From NCBI RefSeq assembly GCF_000745835.1, contig NZ_JQKB01000005.1, forward strand, positions 62,001-126,000: a DNA stretch of 64,000 nucleotides, read 5' to 3'. Shown in pieces: positions 61,938 to 64,000 of the stretch (its first letter is position 1; the number at the start of each line of letters is the position of its first letter). The DNA is from Belnapia moabensis DSM 16746. Lineage in GTDB: Bacteria > Pseudomonadota > Alphaproteobacteria > Acetobacterales > Acetobacteraceae. The translations under genes were made by a program, and so were the position numbers. Below the pieces are notes generated by a model. The model saw only the letters and a program-made list of their open reading frames with translations. It was not told the origin of the DNA and searched no databases.

Positions 61938-62882
61938 TCAGGCCGCAGCGACCTCCGCCTCGATCGCTGCCAGCAGCCGTGCCGGGAAGTGCTGCGGAAT
62001 CCCCTGGCCGATCAGCACGATCCGTGTCCGCCGCTCGCCCCCCGGCCATTCCGCGAGCCACTCCGGCGGATGCACCAGATGCTGCACCGCATGCACCACC
62101 ATCGGCCGCATTGGTTCTTCGGCCAGCGCCACCAAGCCCTTCAGCCGCAGCAGCTTCGCCCCCGCATGCTCCGCCAGCGCCTGCATCCAGAGGGTGAGCG
62201 CCAGCGCCGCCACCGGCGCCTCCCGCTCGATGACGATGCTCCCGACGCCCTCGCTGTGCCGCGCCACCGCCTCTACCGGCACCACCGGATCGCCCGGCGC
62301 GAAGAGCCATTCCGGCTCCACCGCCCCCCGCACGGCCGCCCTGACAGCGAGCCCCGCCTGCAACCCCCGCACCGCGGCTTCCGCCGCCGCCGCATCGCCG
62401 AGATCGGGCTTGGTCACCAGCACCCGGTCCGCCAGCATCACCTGCCGCCGCGCCTCCGGATGCCGCTCCAGCACTGCCGTCCCCACCACCGCATCCACCA
62501 GCGTCACCACCGATATCAGCCGATGCGTCTCAATCACCAGTGCCTCCGTCATCAGCGCATGCAGGATCGGCGCCGGATCGGCCAGGCCCGACGTCTCCAC
62601 CAGCACCCGCCGATAGGCCGGCACCTCCCCCGCCGCCCGCTTCCGCGCCAGCTCCATCAGCGTCGTGCCGAGATCCGTCCGCACCAGGCAGCAGAGGCAG
62701 CCGGTCGAGACATTGACCAGCACCTCCTCGCTCGCCGCCAGCAGCTCATGGTCGAGCGCCACCTCGCCGAATTCGTTGACGATGACGGCGCTATCCGCCC
62801 AGTCCGGATCGGCGAGTACCCGCCGCAGCAGCGTCGTCTTCCCCGCCCCGAGAAAGCCGGTGACGACGGAGACGGGAATCAC
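61938..62882 (-). CDS. CobW/COG0523 family GTPase (putative metallochaperone)
   Basis: This 314-residue P-loop GTPase has Walker A GFLGAGKTT at residues 9-17, NEFGEVALDHELL, the metal motif GCLCC at residues 61-65, ETSGLADP and the base-recognition TKPD (normally NKxD). COG0523 proteins insert zinc or cobalt into client enzymes. The start is GTG 62882, overlapping the stop of the preceding gene (GTGA). Being co-translated with a hydantoinase, a metalloenzyme, suggests that enzyme is its client. Confidence 0.9.
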   Translation of the reverse strand: MIPVSVVTGFLGAGKTTLLRRVLADPDWADSAVIVNEFGEVALDHELLAASEEVLVNVSTGCLCCLVRTDLGTTLMELARKRAAGEVPAYRRVLVETSGLADPAPILHALMTEALVIETHRLISVVTLVDAVVGTAVLERHPEARRQVMLADRVLVTKPDLGDAAAAEAAVRGLQAGLAVRAAVRGAVEPEWLFAPGDPVVPVEAVARHSEGVGSIVIEREAPVAALALTLWMQALAEHAGAKLLRLKGLVALAEEPMRPMVVHAVQHLVHPPEWLAEWPGGERRTRIVLIGQGIPQHFPARLLAAIEAEVAAA

Positions 62883-63148
62883 GCCCCCGCCACCCTGAGT
62901 CGGCGCGCCTCACCCTCGCCGGCGCCGACCGCATTGCGCACCCCCCGCAGCAACCCGGAGACGGAGGTGCAGGGCCGCCTCTGCCCCGCCCGCTCGATCC
63001 ACCAGCGGATCGGCAAATCATCCCGAGCGGCCGCCGTCACCCGCAGCCCGCCCAGTTCCACGCCCCCCTCGAAGACGGCGACGCGCCCCGGCACCTCCCA
63101 CAGCGCCAGCGCATCGGAAAGCAGGTCGCGCAGCTCCGGCGGCGTCAC
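62879..63148 (-). CDS. Hypothetical 89-aa protein between hydantoinase and CobW genes
   Basis: This small soluble protein starts at GTG 63148, sharing GTGA with the hydantoinase stop, and ends by sharing GTGA with the CobW-like start. It has a helical start (TPPELRDLLSDALALWE), a beta-rich middle (GRVAVFEGGVELGGLRVTAAAR), then RWWIER and a single Cys. I recognise no family. The double overlap shows it is a real, tightly co-produced gene, possibly an accessory to the hydantoinase or the GTPase. Confidence 0.65.
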   Translation of the reverse strand: MTPPELRDLLSDALALWEVPGRVAVFEGGVELGGLRVTAAARDDLPIRWWIERAGQRRPCTSVSGLLRGVRNAVGAGEGEARRLRVAGA

Positions 63149-64000
63149 GGCGCCGCGCCGGCCCTGATCTCGTCGGGGATGCTGCGCGAAATCCACTCGC
63201 CCCCTCGCTCGTCCCCGACCCAGCGATCACCCTCGACGACGACCTTCCCACGCAGGATCGTCATTGCCGGCCAAGCATCCACCTGACGTCCTTCCCAGGG
63301 CGAGTAGTCGCTCTCATGCATCGCCTCGGCCCGCACCTCGCGCCGCAGCGCCGGGTCGAGGATACAGATGTCCGCATCCGCCCCCGGCGCGATGCAGCCC
63401 TTCCGCGGATACATTCCCATGATCCGCGCCGCATTGGTCGAGACTGCATCGACGAATTGCCGCAACGAGAAGCCCCGTTTCCCCACCATCTCCGAATACA
63501 TCACCGCCACCCGCGGCTCGACGCCGGAATTTCCCCCCGTGGTGTCGTCGATCCGCTTCCCCTGCGTCTTCACCGCCAGGGAACAGCACAGCTCGTCCGT
63601 GGCGACGCAGTTGATCGTCCCGTCCATCGCGCCCCGCCACAGCTCGTCCTGATCCGCCTGCGACTTCAGCGAGGGATAGGTGTGATACATCTGCCCGTTC
63701 GGCCGCTTGTAGTCGTCCGAGGTGTAGAGCATGTATTGATGCAGGCTCTCGCCATAGGCCGGCTGGTTGCGCGCCCGCGCCTCGCGGATCGCCCTTACGC
63801 CATCGGCCGCCGAGACATGCAGCATGTAGAGCGCCGTCCCCGGCACCTTCTCCGCCAGCCGCAGCACGCGGCGGAAGGAGAGGTCCTCGGACAGCGTGTT
63901 GTGCACCTCCGCCATGTTCTCGAAGCCCGCCCGCCCCTCGCGGAACAGCTTGGCGTACATGTGCATGACGATGTCGTTGTCCTCGGCATGGATGACGCCG
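63145..64000 (-). CDS. Dihydropyrimidinase/hydantoinase, C-terminal part (cut by window edge)
   Basis: This is the C-terminal 284 residues of a cyclic-amidase. The frame stays open to the window end. The visible start GVIHAEDND carries the metal-site His/Glu pair of dihydropyrimidinases. MLHVSAADG, HQYMLYTSDDYKRPNG and the C-terminal metal aspartate in VATDELCC follow, then GADADICILDP. It hydrolyses hydantoins or dihydropyrimidines. It heads a three-gene overlapping operon with the 89-aa protein and the CobW GTPase. Confidence 0.9.
   Translation of the reverse strand, partial: GVIHAEDNDIVMHMYAKLFREGRAGFENMAEVHNTLSEDLSFRRVLRLAEKVPGTALYMLHVSAADGVRAIREARARNQPAYGESLHQYMLYTSDDYKRPNGQMYHTYPSLKSQADQDELWRGAMDGTINCVATDELCCSLAVKTQGKRIDDTTGGNSGVEPRVAVMYSEMVGKRGFSLRQFVDAVSTNAARIMGMYPRKGCIAPGADADICILDPALRREVRAEAMHESDYSPWEGRQVDAWPAMTILRGKVVVEGDRWVGDERGGEWISRSIPDEIRAGAAP

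Noticed and set aside
1-64000. CRISPR arrays, tRNA or rRNA genes, insertion sequences, prophage
   Set aside because: I found no direct-repeat arrays, cloverleaf sequences in the gaps, transposase or phage motifs.

Overview
This window looks like an ordinary chromosomal segment of a high-GC alphaproteobacterium. Acetobacteraceae of the Roseomonas/Rhodopila type is my best guess. The reasons are the three-subunit Rhodospirillum-type transhydrogenase, a Bug-type tricarboxylate receptor, an HvrA/H-NS-like protein, many amidohydrolase, CoA-transferase and M20 peptidase genes, strong third-position GC, and GC-rich hairpins directly after stop codons. I see no rRNA, tRNA, CRISPR array, phage or insertion sequence. 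Genes are packed tightly, with many 1-4 base start/stop overlaps and several convergent pairs whose stop codons share bases.

Region by region: 81-3070 is pntAA-pntAB-pntB, closed by a strong terminator. 3127-3809 is a RutB-like amidohydrolase broken by a frameshift, with a perfect inverted repeat upstream. 3960-6414 holds a polytopic membrane protein, an SDR and a small membrane protein. 6562-10686 is a plus-strand run: two amidohydrolases of the same family, a CaiB/BaiF CoA-transferase, a small lipoprotein and TrmO. 10698-15649 has a chemotaxis receptor, an RraA-like protein, an orphan OmpR-type response regulator and an HMG-CoA-lyase-like protein that has lost its catalytic motifs. 15646-18777 carries a GMC oxidoreductase and a GlcD-type FAD oxidase.

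18774-26724 is a peptide uptake locus on the minus strand: binding protein, DppB, DppC, a fused DppD-DppF ATPase and an M20 peptidase. A 2-hydroxyacid dehydrogenase gene lies in the opposite direction inside it. 26810-32586 has a Gfo/Idh/MocA oxidoreductase, a succinate-semialdehyde-type dehydrogenase, a ModA-like binding protein, an MFS carrier, an SDR gene with an in-frame stop, and a small membrane protein. 32704-37137 is a tightly coupled four-gene operon (metallo-beta-lactamase fold, flavin amine oxidase, M20 hydrolase, EamA exporter) whose pathway I cannot name. 37203-41113 holds malate synthase G, a TerB-like protein and a CPG2-type M20 peptidase. 41230-44089 is an SDR-like/DUF6134/FeS-photolyase operon, followed by a creatininase-family gene and a GNAT gene.

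45371-50623 is the phosphate regulon pstS-pstC-pstA-pstB-phoU-phoB, with a Pho-box candidate upstream of pstS and no phoR in the window. 50769-55159 encodes an enoyl-CoA hydratase, a gamma-glutamyltransferase-like enzyme and an N-acyl-D-amino-acid deacylase with a palindromic operator candidate. Then come an H-NS-like protein, an alpha/beta hydrolase and a DUF1194 protein. 57293-61876 is a fatty/organic acid operon (SDR, acyl-CoA dehydrogenase, AMP-ligase, Bug receptor). 61938-64000 is a hydantoinase/89-aa protein/CobW GTPase operon that runs off the end of the window.

The most unexpected global signal is an octamer, GGGNAGGG, identical to the E. coli FtsK-orienting KOPS consensus. By eye it occurs about 20 times on the plus strand and 4 times on the minus strand, regardless of gene direction.
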